Virus record (IMG/VR): IMGVR_UViG_3300010885_005358
Span: 1 to 39,265 of that record
Source of the DNA: a virus
Reading direction: 5' to 3' (one strand)
Length of the DNA stretch: 39,265 nt
Part shown: piece by piece, positions 16,063 to 25,701 of the stretch
How the letters are laid out: each line of letters begins with the position of its first letter
Position numbering within the stretch: position 1 is the stretch's first letter
Position numbers and translations under genes: made by a program
The notes under the pieces: model-generated
The model's input: only the letters and a program-made list of their open reading frames with translations
What the model was told of the DNA's origin: nothing
The model's database searches: none

Positions 16063-17115
16063 TTAAACCCGACCATCAGCATGAGAATCAAATGCGGACT
16101 CTAGTGTTGACCGTCTATCCTTTGTGTCACCTGTATTTGTTTTTCCGCTTGGGGTAGCAGATTTTAACGATACATTGGTGGCTTTAGCTTTAGCAACGTG
16201 TTGTGCCTTACTAGCTTCAGTTCTCGCTTGGTCAACAAGTCGTTGTTGTTCCAATTCAAAAACATCATCTTGCATACGCACAGCTTTTGCATAAGCCGTT
16301 TCAAGGGTTGGGGCTAAACCAGACTCAAGTAATTGAGCCATAGTGCCTCTAACTGCCTCAAAATGCGGGAATTTTTCCGCATTACTCTTTACCGCATCAA
16401 TTTGAGCCTGTAAACGAGAGTTCTTCTCATTTTCAGTCCAATTTGTCAAACTGTCAATCTTACTTTGCATTTCGTTAAACTGTTGACTTTGTTGCAATAC
16501 ATTTTGGTCTGGTGGTTGCCCACCTGTTAGCCAATGTAAAGGCACATTATAGTCAGCAGATAACTTAACAAAAGCATCTAGTCTTTGTTGGTCAGAGCCT
16601 TTTACTAGCGTTTGGTGCGCTCTACCCAAATTATTAATCCACGCAGCAGGGTGAATATTATTAGCTTGCAAATCAGCCATAAAAGGTGAAATTGCCTCTT
16701 GTAATACTCTAGCATTTTCAGCCTCACTCTTATAGGTACTAACGCCTGTTTTGTATTCAGTTTCACGTTGAGATGAATATTGCAACATCTTACGTGATTC
16801 GTCAGGGGTTAATGCCTCTCCTGCTTGCATCTTATCCCAAATAGGGAGATATTCTTTCTTCCATGTAGTCGGGCGTTGTAACTCGTTAGAGTGGTCAACT
16901 ACTTCAGGAACGTCATGGGTAGTTGCTACAGGACTTGGGTTAGTTGTAACCTCATTAAGTTTTGTAGCAAACTTCCCTGATTCATCCCTTACTCGTTCTT
17001 CTGAAACTGGTGTTGGGTCGCCAACAATAGTTTCTATAGTACCATTTTCTGCTTGTTCAAAACTTGATTCAAGTGCATCTCGTAAGGAATTACCAGATTG
17101 TTCTTGTTCAGCCAT
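16063..17115 (-). CDS. Capsid scaffolding protein
   Basis: 350 residues immediately upstream of the capsid gene in transcription order. The first 70 residues are acidic and disordered. The middle and C-terminal parts are strongly helical and Gln/Glu/Lys-rich, with a coiled-coil-like stretch at about 205-240 (LQQSQQFNEMQSKIDSLTNW) and at 285-310. The tail is basic and Ser/Thr-rich (SGKTNTGDTKDRRSTLESAF). This acidic start, helical body and basic end are typical of scaffolds that bind capsid protein through the C-terminus. No protease gene is visible, so the scaffold may leave intact. Confidence 0.8.
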   Translation of the reverse strand: MAEQEQSGNSLRDALESSFEQAENGTIETIVGDPTPVSEERVRDESGKFATKLNEVTTNPSPVATTHDVPEVVDHSNELQRPTTWKKEYLPIWDKMQAGEALTPDESRKMLQYSSQRETEYKTGVSTYKSEAENARVLQEAISPFMADLQANNIHPAAWINNLGRAHQTLVKGSDQQRLDAFVKLSADYNVPLHWLTGGQPPDQNVLQQSQQFNEMQSKIDSLTNWTENEKNSRLQAQIDAVKSNAEKFPHFEAVRGTMAQLLESGLAPTLETAYAKAVRMQDDVFELEQQRLVDQARTEASKAQHVAKAKATNVSLKSATPSGKTNTGDTKDRRSTLESAFDSHADGRV

Positions 17116-17126
17116 TTTCTAATCCT

Positions 17127-17516
17127 TTATGCAGATTTATTAATTGCCCATAATGAAGCAGCACCACCAGTGATACAAATGTATTCAACTGTTGAAAATA
17201 ATGTATGAGTTGCTGCCGTACCTGCTACTGCTAATGAATAGCTAGTACCAGGAATCTGAATTGCACCACCTGTAGGTGGCCAAATCTTCAATGATGCTGA
17301 AGTATCATTTACTACAATAACTGAACTACCTACGTCACAGTTAGGTAAACGAACACCATCCGCACCTGTTACTACGTTTACACCAGCCGCTAATTCAACT
17401 GCGGTTGCTAATGTTGATGAACCTGTTGCAGTTACAGCAGCAATACCCCCATGAGGGATAACTTTTGCTGCACCTGCTGCGATACCTACACCTACTAATT
17501 CTTTTGCTAAAGCCAT
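17127..17516 (-). CDS. Small beta-rich head-region protein
   Basis: 129 residues with an AGGAGA ribosome site. Composition is Ala, Gly, Val and Thr rich with few charges. The end (FSTVEYICITGGAASLWAINKSA) and the middle (SSVIVVNDTSASLKIWPPTGGA) look like repeated short beta strands. It lies between a small hypothetical gene and the scaffold. It may be a head fibre or decoration protein, but I do not recognise a named family. Confidence 0.6.
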   Translation of the reverse strand: MALAKELVGVGIAAGAAKVIPHGGIAAVTATGSSTLATAVELAAGVNVVTGADGVRLPNCDVGSSVIVVNDTSASLKIWPPTGGAIQIPGTSYSLAVAGTAATHTLFSTVEYICITGGAASLWAINKSA

Positions 17517-17525
17517 ATCTTTCTC

Positions 17526-17819
17526 CTAATAACGTAATTTTTCGTAAACTAACCTTGCCAACTGCTCTCTTGACCTAGAGCTAGCTGGGGCTTTATGCTC
17601 TTGATTAGATTGCTTCTCACTGCCAATTTCTACACAGTTATTTCTTTTAAGCATCTCACGGTGCTGTTTTCTACCCTCTACCATAGTACCATCTGCCATA
17701 CTTTGATATGGTGCTATGTCAGCTTGTATATAATACCCTGCCGTGCTTTCAGTTCTATAACCAGTATCTACTTCTCTGGCATTGCCGTTAGCATCATAAA
17801 TCCATCTATGTCTAGCCAT
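17526..17819 (-). CDS. Small conserved phage head-region protein
   Basis: 97 residues with GAGAG upstream. It has IYDANGNAREVDTGYR near the N-terminus and SMADGTMVEGRKQHREMLKR in the middle. This pattern (DANGN start, then a DGT...SR/KHREML block) recurs in small phage proteins near portal and scaffold genes. Function unknown. The C-terminus is basic and helical. Confidence 0.6.
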   Translation of the reverse strand: MARHRWIYDANGNAREVDTGYRTESTAGYYIQADIAPYQSMADGTMVEGRKQHREMLKRNNCVEIGSEKQSNQEHKAPASSRSREQLARLVYEKLRY

Positions 17820-17826
17820 TATTCTC

Positions 17827-18180
17827 TCATAATAACATTAAAAGTGCTTCTTCATCATCTTGTTCTTGTTTCATTTCATTAGCCATGAACATAAGCTTTT
17901 TTACTATAGCCATATCACTAGCCAATCTTTTATAGTCTATAGAGAAAGGTGAGAAAGCTTGTTTTTCTTTAACGTAAGGCTGTAACGCCTCTATCATTTC
18001 TTCTTCTATCTCTAGTGCATCAATTACTAATTTTAACGCTTCTTGTATCTCAGCACGTTTAGACTTCTTAATACTTTCTTTCTTTATACCACCAGTCTTA
18101 CCCCATTGTACAGGAGTAGGTGTAATCGCCTTTAATAGCGAATTAAACGCAGTAGTAGCAAAAGAGTTAAATCCAAACAT
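17827..18180 (-). CDS. Hypothetical helical protein
   Basis: 117 residues. The ATG shares one base with the stop of the upstream gene (TAATG). It has a basic stretch at about 33-45 (KKESIKKSKRAEIQEALKL) and then long acidic helices, ending DDEEALLMLL. No family recognised. Part of the small-gene group between the fibre-like gene and the scaffold. Confidence 0.6.
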   Translation of the reverse strand: MFGFNSFATTAFNSLLKAITPTPVQWGKTGGIKKESIKKSKRAEIQEALKLVIDALEIEEEMIEALQPYVKEKQAFSPFSIDYKRLASDMAIVKKLMFMANEMKQEQDDEEALLMLL

Positions 18181-18446
18181 TAGGCATTCACAGCATCAAT
18201 AAAATCTTTAGCCTTTAAAGCTAGATAAATTTGTTCTCTAGTTGCATCTTTAATATAGTCATCACCATTAAAGTTTAAGTTTTGCCATGAAATAGGGTCG
18301 TTATCCGAAAGCCTTATTTCTTTTGAAGCGTAACCAACAACAACAACCTCAATAGATTTGTTTTTAAAATCTTCTGCAATTGAAAAGATGTTCCAATATG
18401 TTGCATCAATTCCAAATTGTGTTTTTACTATTTTTAATAAAGCCAT
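18180..18446 (-). CDS. Hypothetical small protein
   Basis: 88 residues. It looks like a mixed alpha/beta protein: MALLKIVKTQFGIDATYWNI, then VEVVVVGYASKE-like strands and a C-terminal helix (LALKAKDFIDAVNA). The sequence FGIDATYWNI is found in small phage proteins near tail or fibre genes. Function unknown. The gene begins 1 bp after the fibre-like gene stop. Confidence 0.6.
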   Translation of the reverse strand: MALLKIVKTQFGIDATYWNIFSIAEDFKNKSIEVVVVGYASKEIRLSDNDPISWQNLNFNGDDYIKDATREQIYLALKAKDFIDAVNA

Positions 18447-18447
18447 A

Positions 18448-20373
18448 TTAACCTACTCTCCAATTTGTGCCGTCGTAATATATTGGGATTAATACCGCCC
18501 CTCCTCCAACTACAATAGCACCAAATACAGGGGCTAAAGCATCGCTAACAAAAGACCTAGCACCAATTGTAGTAGCAGGTAATGTAGCTACAGTATATAC
18601 AGTTTGATTAAATACGCCCTGAATTAATGTAGTAGTCGCATAAGTAGGTTCGCCTATAGTAATATTAGTTGCGCCTCCAGTAGAACCTGTACCTATATTA
18701 ATAGTTTTAGTTGATACGCTATTTGCGCCATAAGCCATATTAATAGTTAATGTAGCTGACGTTCTACCAATATTAATTGTACTTGATCCACTAGTATTAT
18801 TACCTAAAGTTAAAGTCTGACCTAATGTACTTCTACCTATACTAAGTGCGCCTGTTTGTGATGTACCGCCAATATTTATAAGTGATGTAGAGGGAGTATT
18901 TACAGTAAATGACCCATTTAATGTCATAGTATTACTAAATGTTGAAACACCTGCAAATGTTTGCGTAATATTACCTAATGTTGCAAGTGCGCCTGTAATA
19001 GTTGGTAAAGTATAAGAATAACTAGTTCCAGTAACTAAAGCACTTAAATCAAAATTAGCTTGTTTAGTATTATCTGTTATATCTTGTAAAGTAAATCCTG
19101 TACCAGTTACGGACATAGTTGGTAAGGTATTTAATACAACGCTACCTGTGCCTGTAACTGCTTTACTTACTAGATTTTTACTAGCATCTGTAAATACTGC
19201 TTGAGAAGCTGTTAGCGTTGACAAGTTTGTTGTATTATTGAATGTAGCAGGATAACCAAAATTAGTAATTGTTTTTAAGTCTAATATCGGGGGCTCCATA
19301 CCATCACCATAATCAGAACCAACATGAATAGTTTTAGGCGCACCATCTGTAAATAGACTTGCAATATTTTGTGCCTGTAGGATAAGCCCATTTGGACCTG
19401 TTCCAGCATCTATTATTATTCCCTCACTATTACCATATAGTTGTATAGATTTACCATATAAAACTATAGCTGTTGTATCATTATAGTCAGCACCAATAAT
19501 AACATTATCCAAGGCACTAATACTACCAACACCAGTACTAATATTAACTATACGATCAAACGCAGTGTCACTAACACCTATTGAAACATTGAGAGGTGCT
19601 GCCTCCGAATTTCCATCGGGTCTTCCAACTCGAAGCGAATTTTCAATGGCGGCATCACTAATTGTAGGCGATACACTTAATACAACATTACCTGTACCTG
19701 TTTTAGTTGTAACCCCCGTACCACCTCTAGCAACTGATAATGTTCCAGTTGTACCCACTACAATAGGAAGCCCTGTTGCGTTAGTTAGTGTGGCTGATGT
19801 AGGTGTACCTAATACTGGAGTTACCAATGTAGGTGATGTGCTTAATACAACATTACCTGTGCCTGTTACTCCGTAAGATGTTCCCCATGCTGTTCCTGTT
19901 GAATTAGGTATGCCAGCACTAGGATATGTCATGCCTCCTCCGCCTGTCGCACTCAATGTGCCAGCAGAGTAGGTAAGATTAGAACCAATTGTGACGTTAG
20001 ATAATCCACCAGAACCATCATTCGCTAATAGCTGTGATGACGTTCCACTAGGAGCTAATACCTTTTCAGCAGGTAAGTCACAGAATACGTCTTTAGCACC
20101 AGCAGAGAATACAATCTTAGCAGTCGTGCCTAAACTATTAGACAACACGGTATCACGAGCCAATGATCCTGTCGTATAAGTGCCTACGCCTACTTCCCAT
20201 TCGCCTGTTAGTGTACCGTCAGGGTTCTTGCCTTGAATGGTGTAGTAAGTCGTGTTGCCGTTACCAATAGCTGAAAATGATTGATAGCCTATCTGTGCGC
20301 CTGTTAGCGTAAACGAACCTGTGCCTGTTACTGTAGTTGTTTCTAATACTCTGTCAGCAAGCACTATTGCCAT
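18448..20373 (-). CDS. Fibre-like protein encoded inside the head module
   Basis: 641 residues with GGGAG upstream, and the ATG shares a base with the portal stop (TAATG). Residues about 1-110 match a common fibre N-terminal domain: VLADRVLETTTVTGTGSFTL, GYQSFSAIGNGNTTYYT, EWEVGVGTYT and FSAGAKDVFCDLPAEKV. Then come fibre repeats, such as LSTSPTLVTPVLGTPTSATL and NATGLPIVVGTTGTLSVARG. The C-terminal part is Thr/Ser/Gly-rich beta structure. The DNA shows matching internal repeats near 19111-19160, 19660-19705 and 19825-19870. It could be a side or head fibre. Its place between portal and scaffold is unusual for a tail fibre. Confidence 0.75.
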   Translation of the reverse strand: MAIVLADRVLETTTVTGTGSFTLTGAQIGYQSFSAIGNGNTTYYTIQGKNPDGTLTGEWEVGVGTYTTGSLARDTVLSNSLGTTAKIVFSAGAKDVFCDLPAEKVLAPSGTSSQLLANDGSGGLSNVTIGSNLTYSAGTLSATGGGGMTYPSAGIPNSTGTAWGTSYGVTGTGNVVLSTSPTLVTPVLGTPTSATLTNATGLPIVVGTTGTLSVARGGTGVTTKTGTGNVVLSVSPTISDAAIENSLRVGRPDGNSEAAPLNVSIGVSDTAFDRIVNISTGVGSISALDNVIIGADYNDTTAIVLYGKSIQLYGNSEGIIIDAGTGPNGLILQAQNIASLFTDGAPKTIHVGSDYGDGMEPPILDLKTITNFGYPATFNNTTNLSTLTASQAVFTDASKNLVSKAVTGTGSVVLNTLPTMSVTGTGFTLQDITDNTKQANFDLSALVTGTSYSYTLPTITGALATLGNITQTFAGVSTFSNTMTLNGSFTVNTPSTSLINIGGTSQTGALSIGRSTLGQTLTLGNNTSGSSTINIGRTSATLTINMAYGANSVSTKTINIGTGSTGGATNITIGEPTYATTTLIQGVFNQTVYTVATLPATTIGARSFVSDALAPVFGAIVVGGGAVLIPIYYDGTNWRVG

Positions 20374-22622
20374 TATTCAACTCCCTGTACTTTACCATCT
20401 GGGCCACGAATGATTTTCTTTGGTTTGTTCATATTTTCTACCATTCCTTGAATAGCCATCATGGTTTGTCCGTGCATATCGGCTAATTTAGATATATTAT
20501 CTTCTTTTACAGCAACTTCGCCACCTAAATCTTCAGTCGCTTTATTACTTGCGGCTGATTCTGCTGACATTAAAGCTGAATCCATTGTAGTCTTAGCAGA
20601 TATTTGTGCAGTAACAATCTTGGTAGATTCTTGAAACTCAATCTTCCATTTCTCAAAATCTTGTCTTGATTGCTCTAACATTTGCTCATGGGCAAACTTC
20701 ATTTGCTCCAATTGACTATCTTGAATAATCTTAGCTTTATCCATCTGTGCTTTAAGTTGCATAGCACTTTGGTCACGCTGTTGTTCCATTTGTAATCGCA
20801 TTTGGCTAGATTGTTGGTCAGCTTGTATCTTAGCTTGCTCAATCTGTGCTTTAGATTGTGAATCTTGTTGTAATGCCTGTATTTTAAGCATTTCAGGGTC
20901 GGGTTTAGGTTGTTGTGGTTGAGCGGCTTTTTGTTTCATTGCATCTGCCACTTTATCAAACTCACCTTCCATAGTGCGACCAACTTTAAATGCAGTGATG
21001 CCAAATTTAAGCATATCCATAATTAACGGAACTATGTCAGGGTTTTGCTGTCCAACCTCGTTAGCTTGTTGTAAGAACCCACCAGCCGCCTTCAAGAACT
21101 CCATTCTATCTTGCTTTTCTTGGTCTTCGTCAGCCTGTAGCATTGAATCAACTGCAATTTCCACTCTAAAGCCCATTAAAGGGTCTTTAGTCAGCATTTG
21201 AATCGCTTGCATTACATACATTTGGTCTGTTTCGCTAAGTTGTGCTGCCGCAGAGATTTTGATTAAAGTTTCAGGGGAGAAGTGTTTACACATGACTTGC
21301 GCTTTAATGCGAATAATCTCTTGTGCAAAGAACCCAACATCATTTTGCATAGCTTTTAAACGTAAACTAGCGTATTGACCTTTAATCTGTTGTGCTGTAG
21401 CAGTTTCATTAGCATTTGTTTGACCACGAATAATATCAGATATGCCTGTAATATCGTAAATCTGCTGTTTGACTTGCTCCATAGCCGCATAAGCATCACG
21501 TAATGCGGTAGCGATTGGTGTAATGTCAACTAAATCAATTGCGCCTTTAAGTCCTTGCTTCTCGCTAAATGCTGACCAGTTCTTAACAGGCAATAACGCA
21601 TTGTCTTCACCTTCAGAAAACAACCTAACCAATTCAGGTACGGAAGCATCATATACACCACGTACTTTTAATGCCTTAATTAGACTATCAATCCTATCTG
21701 AAAGCATATCAAGCTCTCTAGCTTGGTCTTGATAGAGTGAAAAGTCTGGTACTGGCTCTAATGATTCATTAGTAAGCGTTGCATAAAGTGGTGGAGGGCA
21801 TGGGAAGAAGTTTTCTAACTCTAATGGGTCATCACGCTTATCTAAAATCTTACCCATAGATTTTGATAGCCAAATAGCTTGACCACTTTCTTTATCCCAG
21901 ATTTCATACACAAGAGCTTGGTTCTCAACCTCTTGCGATTTCATCATCTTTTTACCAGCCTCTTCTGGAGAGGTATCAAGAGGAATAATGTTGCCTAGCT
22001 CTTCGCCAAATCTTTCTACCAATGCTGAACGGCCAAGATAAACTTTACGCCATACGGCTGTGGTTTCTTCCCATGTTCTCGCTACTTTATGACCAAAATC
22101 ACGCCAATGGACATAATCTACAGGCGCACACTCATATTCTATGGCTTCAGGCTGTTGTGATTCATTCTCTGCTTCATCAGCGTCTTCAGTAATCTGAAAA
22201 CCATCATCAGGTGTGCCAAAATGGGGTTCATAACGCACCCAAGCAACACCTCTACCACCTAAGAACCTATCTTGTACCGCATTATTCATAGCGGAACGAT
22301 AATCAGGGTAATGTTCTACCTCAAATTCTAATGCACGTTGAAGTATCATTCCTGCAACACGACCAACAGGGTCATTATCACGGAATCTACGCGTTACTTC
22401 AGGCTTTGGTAGTCGTGAGAATACAGCAGGGATAATTGTCTGCACGTTAGACCATAGAATGTTAAATTTAGTCGTAGGGTCATTATAACCACGCGCATCA
22501 TCACGATACCGTTTGATTATCTTCTCTGTACGACCTTCCCACTTCTTAAATGTACGGTCATAGGTTGCAATAGCATTAACCCAATCACTTACCTCTTGGT
22601 TAGGCAGTTCTTGATTAGCCAT
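20373..22622 (-). CDS. Portal protein
   Basis: 749 residues, in the usual place after the terminase genes. Near the N-terminus it has KIIKRYRDDARGYNDPTTKF and NILWSNVQTIIPAVFSRLPK. It continues with YRSAMNNAVQDRFLGGRGVA and WVRYEPHF, all typical of large podoviral (P22-like) portals. The ITGISDIIRGQTNANETATA region (about 395-415) matches the portal wing and stem. The last 200 residues are a long Gln/Lys/Met-rich coiled coil (about 560-690), as in portals with an extended barrel. It forms the dodecameric DNA gate at one vertex. Confidence 0.88.
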   Translation of the reverse strand: MANQELPNQEVSDWVNAIATYDRTFKKWEGRTEKIIKRYRDDARGYNDPTTKFNILWSNVQTIIPAVFSRLPKPEVTRRFRDNDPVGRVAGMILQRALEFEVEHYPDYRSAMNNAVQDRFLGGRGVAWVRYEPHFGTPDDGFQITEDADEAENESQQPEAIEYECAPVDYVHWRDFGHKVARTWEETTAVWRKVYLGRSALVERFGEELGNIIPLDTSPEEAGKKMMKSQEVENQALVYEIWDKESGQAIWLSKSMGKILDKRDDPLELENFFPCPPPLYATLTNESLEPVPDFSLYQDQARELDMLSDRIDSLIKALKVRGVYDASVPELVRLFSEGEDNALLPVKNWSAFSEKQGLKGAIDLVDITPIATALRDAYAAMEQVKQQIYDITGISDIIRGQTNANETATAQQIKGQYASLRLKAMQNDVGFFAQEIIRIKAQVMCKHFSPETLIKISAAAQLSETDQMYVMQAIQMLTKDPLMGFRVEIAVDSMLQADEDQEKQDRMEFLKAAGGFLQQANEVGQQNPDIVPLIMDMLKFGITAFKVGRTMEGEFDKVADAMKQKAAQPQQPKPDPEMLKIQALQQDSQSKAQIEQAKIQADQQSSQMRLQMEQQRDQSAMQLKAQMDKAKIIQDSQLEQMKFAHEQMLEQSRQDFEKWKIEFQESTKIVTAQISAKTTMDSALMSAESAASNKATEDLGGEVAVKEDNISKLADMHGQTMMAIQGMVENMNKPKKIIRGPDGKVQGVE

Positions 22623-22628
22623 TATTCA

Positions 22629-22940
22629 TTAAACCGAGAAAATACCAACACATAAAGCAGTACATCCTGCTCCAGTAGTTACTGACCATGCTCCTGATTG
22701 AGAAGCTACTCCAAGCTCTAATGAATAAGTACCAGGCAATACAGTTGCACCACCTGTAGCTACAACAATTGAGGTTGCGCCATCAATAATAGTCAATGTA
22801 GCAGTTGCGGCAGTAATTACGTTGACAATAATACGTTGTATGATGTCACCCTTAGCCCCTGTAGTACCTAAAACTTGACCTGTTTGACTTACGGCAACGG
22901 TTTCATAAGCATAACCGTAGGGATAACTAGCAATAGACAT
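22629..22940 (-). CDS. Small beta-rich hypothetical protein between terminase and portal
   Basis: 103 residues with a good AAGGAAG site. It is rich in Ala, Thr, Val and Gly, and contains SIASYPYGYAYETVAVSQTG, then IVATGGATVLPGTYSLELGV. The composition resembles the proteins at 14498 and 17127, so it may be a decoration or head fibre component. No named family recognised. Confidence 0.6.
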   Translation of the reverse strand: MSIASYPYGYAYETVAVSQTGQVLGTTGAKGDIIQRIIVNVITAATATLTIIDGATSIVVATGGATVLPGTYSLELGVASQSGAWSVTTGAGCTALCVGIFSV

Positions 22941-22959
22941 AATTCTTCCTTTTTAACTG

Positions 22960-24348
22960 TTAATATCGTTGAAATGAAGGTTTTACTGATTTCCACATTT
23001 CGTTTAGTGTGAAGGATGGTTTACCTATCACTATACCACGCATTTCTTCTAATTTCTTTGGAGGGTCTTCTTCTTTTCTCCATGCTACCGCCAACATTCT
23101 AAAAGCATCTGAACCATGACTGGTAAAATCATGTTTGGGCTTGTCTTTTAGCATTTTACGTTCGTCATCATACTCACGTTGGTATTCTCTAAGACATTTT
23201 ACACCAAATTCAGTCTTTTCTGCATCAAACCAACATCTTTTAAGTAGCACTCTACTCGCTTGAATACCGTCTTGCAAGCTCAAATTCGGGGCAATTCGCA
23301 TGTTTCCAAGCCCAATTATAGCAGAAAGTTGCTCAATTATTGATTTTCCACCACTCGCTAGTGTTTTTGCTCTTGCATCATGAGGCAACCAATGTAATCC
23401 ATAACGATAAGGTTTGCTCATCACAATGTCAGCATAATATTCCACATTCTCACCATTAGAAGAGTGATAATCTATCAAATGTACCTCATCTCCGCATACT
23501 TGATAGAACCAGATACTTGTATCGTCTGAATACCCCAAATCCCATGCAGTATGTACAGGAACGCTATCATCATAGGCTACAGTACAAATCCTACCGCTTT
23601 CCTCAATATCACGCATTTCTTTACCATAATAAGCACCCAATACCGCAGAACTAAATGAACAGTAATACTCTTGACGGAAAAAAGCCTCACCATAAGCCTC
23701 ACCATGTTCAGCTTGCATTTCTATCAGCTCTTGCGCCATCTGTGCTTCAGTAAATATACCAGTATCATCTACAGTTAAAACTTGACTAAACCAATCCTCT
23801 GACTTTTCGGCCATTTGGAACATATCATTAAAATGGTTTTTACCACGAGGGGTTGAGTTAAACGCAGCCCACCCATTATTTTCCAATAACATAGGGCGTA
23901 AGTATGACCAACTAGAAGGATTACTTAAAGCATATTCAGAGAATACCAATCCTACAGGGGTAGAACCTACCAATGAGTTGTAATTATCAGAACCCACTAA
24001 TTGAAACATAGAACCATTCAATAATTGAATAGACATCTCTTGCTGATTGGTGGATTTACGCATTTCAGGGGGGAAGGCTTCATCCAACCTTAATTTACCA
24101 GTATGTGGATTAATGGCTTGCCATAAAGCCTTACGACATTGTGAGTATTCGGGCATCAAATACCAAATATTACCCACACGTTCTTGTGAGGCACAGGCAC
24201 AATGATGTAGCATCACCGCATCTTTACCACTACGTCTATGCCAACTCACTACCGCCCTCTTACCACCATCACTTAAATACTTCCATAATGGTTTCTGATA
24301 ATCTCTTGGACTCCATTGATTCGGTAAACTTAATTGAGTGTTAGCCAT
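22960..24348 (-). CDS. terL: Terminase large subunit
   Basis: 462 residues. The ATPase has the deviant Walker A WHRRSGKD (36-43), and Walker B at VGLVFSEYA (132-140) with the catalytic E138. Motif III is AAFNSTPRGKNHF (161-173). The nuclease half has D270 in WDLGYSDDTSIW and D414 in SHGSDAFRM, as expected for the RNase H-like metal site. Length is normal. The gene starts in the stop of the small-subunit gene (TAATG), so both are made together. The protein packs DNA into the prohead and cuts it. Confidence 0.95.
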   Translation of the reverse strand: MANTQLSLPNQWSPRDYQKPLWKYLSDGGKRAVVSWHRRSGKDAVMLHHCACASQERVGNIWYLMPEYSQCRKALWQAINPHTGKLRLDEAFPPEMRKSTNQQEMSIQLLNGSMFQLVGSDNYNSLVGSTPVGLVFSEYALSNPSSWSYLRPMLLENNGWAAFNSTPRGKNHFNDMFQMAEKSEDWFSQVLTVDDTGIFTEAQMAQELIEMQAEHGEAYGEAFFRQEYYCSFSSAVLGAYYGKEMRDIEESGRICTVAYDDSVPVHTAWDLGYSDDTSIWFYQVCGDEVHLIDYHSSNGENVEYYADIVMSKPYRYGLHWLPHDARAKTLASGGKSIIEQLSAIIGLGNMRIAPNLSLQDGIQASRVLLKRCWFDAEKTEFGVKCLREYQREYDDERKMLKDKPKHDFTSHGSDAFRMLAVAWRKEEDPPKKLEEMRGIVIGKPSFTLNEMWKSVKPSFQRY

Positions 24349-24740
24349 TATTCTTGTTCAACTGTAATGGTTTCGTTATCATCCTGATTCCTATTAATAA
24401 TAATAGTCACACCACTACCATTACTTAAAGTTTCAGGTTGAGTACCCCATATCCGTTTCTGTTCTACAGAAGCTCTCCAACTAAAGGCTTTCCATGTATC
24501 TCTAGCCTTCGCACTCTCAAACGCATCTGAAGCATTTAATATCATCTCTTCGGCTGTGTCTAATCTATTAGCATGGAACTCTAATTGTGCAGCTTGGTAT
24601 TCGGGGTCTTTACTTAAATATTGACTAATAGCACTACCCGTAACACCTAATTCCTCAGCAATCTTCTTGGTACTCATACCACCAGCAATCTTACTAATTA
24701 TCTCTTCTCTATGCGTAATAGCTACAGGCGGTTTACCCAT
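24348..24740 (-). CDS. terS: Terminase small subunit
   Basis: 130 residues from the ATG at 24740, which has GGAGA just upstream. A TTG six codons earlier would place that ribosome site inside the gene. Residues about 10-44 form a helix-turn-helix (REEIISKIAGGMSTKKIAEE, then LGVTGSAISQYLS), followed by helices (QLEFHANRLDTAEEMILNAS) and RASVEQKRIWG. This layout is typical of small terminases that bind the packaging site. The acidic end (DNETITVEQE) may contact the large subunit. It is followed directly by terL. Confidence 0.85.
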   Translation of the reverse strand: MGKPPVAITHREEIISKIAGGMSTKKIAEELGVTGSAISQYLSKDPEYQAAQLEFHANRLDTAEEMILNASDAFESAKARDTWKAFSWRASVEQKRIWGTQPETLSNGSGVTIIINRNQDDNETITVEQE

Positions 24741-24758
24741 AATTATTTCTCCTATCAA

Positions 24759-25193
24759 TTATTGAGGGATTTCAAGCAATTTGTTTCCTTGCTTATTTTG
24801 CAATGCCCATGTATCCATATTATATGGAGGCAAGTTCCAATGTTTAGCGCCTTTATCATCTACATAATTACCAACCCATTTGGGGTCTTGTGATGATTTA
24901 CTATATATGCTTTCGTTAGAAAATGATGGATGATTAGGCAATTTCCATTTATCAGTGAAATGAGGTTGTCCATCTGAAGCATTAATCGCAGTTTGAGCAT
25001 CTTTATTTCCAGATAATAAATCATAATAATAACCACGCATATCATAATCATTTGATACTGGAATATTGTTATTATTTACCCAACTCTGATACATCCCTTC
25101 CAAATGCGGAGGAAGTTTTGTTTGCATTGGCGGAACTAATGGCGTTCCACTTAATAAAGCAGCAAGTTTTTTATTATCTGAAATTTCAGCCAT
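24759..25193 (-). CDS. Conserved phage protein at the start of the late operon
   Basis: 144 residues with an AGGAAA ribosome site. It contains SNDYDMRGYYYDLLSG, then QPHFTDKWKLPNHPSFSNES and IYSKSSQDPKWVGNYV. The DYDxRGYY ... HFTDxxKxPNHPxFSNES pattern is a widespread module in phage proteins, sometimes alone and sometimes attached to structural proteins. Function is not known. It is the first gene after the divergent regulatory region. Confidence 0.75.
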   Translation of the reverse strand: MAEISDNKKLAALLSGTPLVPPMQTKLPPHLEGMYQSWVNNNNIPVSNDYDMRGYYYDLLSGNKDAQTAINASDGQPHFTDKWKLPNHPSFSNESIYSKSSQDPKWVGNYVDDKGAKHWNLPPYNMDTWALQNKQGNKLLEIPQ

Positions 25194-25396
25194 AATATTT
25201 TCCTAATCGGTGTTGACAACTTATTATTTAATAGATTAACATAAGCATATGGGAGTTGCCAACCCGTTTTAATAATTCTGGCAGTCTGCACATAATCCTT
25301 CAAATGCAGATAGTGGGAACCCCCAGCAGTTCGGGCATGACCACTCTAAATAACCCCCCTACTGGAAGTAGTAATTTTTTGTTCAATTTCGTTATC

Positions 25397-25440
25397 AACC
25401 GAATAGTTAAATAATAATTAACCAAATAGTTAAATAATAA
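25397..25440. repeat. AT-rich direct repeat, two 21-mers with a 23-bp period
   Basis: AACC[G/A]AATAGTTAAATAATAA occurs at 25397-25417 and 25420-25440 with one mismatch. A third partial copy (AACCAATTG) starts at 25439. Such AT-rich tandem copies are seen at operators and unwinding elements. Function is not shown. Confidence 0.75.
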
Positions 25441-25645
25441 CCAATTGAATCGCTCGGCTATTCCCTCCGCTACGAGCAGGGGGGGGGTAGTGCTTACCAT
25501 ATAAGTCATTTCAAAGTAGTTCAAGTACAGATAGAGGGGGCAAGTACCGCTACCACGATGGTACCAAACACATTCCGACAATTCTTGTCTATATGTGGAT
25601 TGATTGGAATATAACCCCCCCCCTCAGCGCTCTTAGCATCATGCC

Positions 25646-25701
25646 GAGCCATAGGCTCATGCGTACGCGAAGCGTAGGAGATGCAGTGAGCGCGCTCTCA
25701 C
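25646..25701. other. GC-rich cluster of three short hairpins
   Basis: Three perfect inverted repeats follow each other. They are GAGCC-ata-GGCTC (25646-25658), TACGC-gaa-GCGTA (25664-25676) and GTGAG-cgcgct-CTCAC (25686-25701). The patch is much richer in G+C than its surroundings. Confidence 0.65.

Noticed and set aside
25300-25581. 93-codon minus-strand frame upstream of the late operon
   Set aside because: No start site signal, low-complexity tracts from the G9 run and repeats, and no recognisable motif.
25318-25623. G-quadruplex from the G- and C-runs
   Set aside because: The runs on one strand are too far apart for a standard four-run quadruplex.
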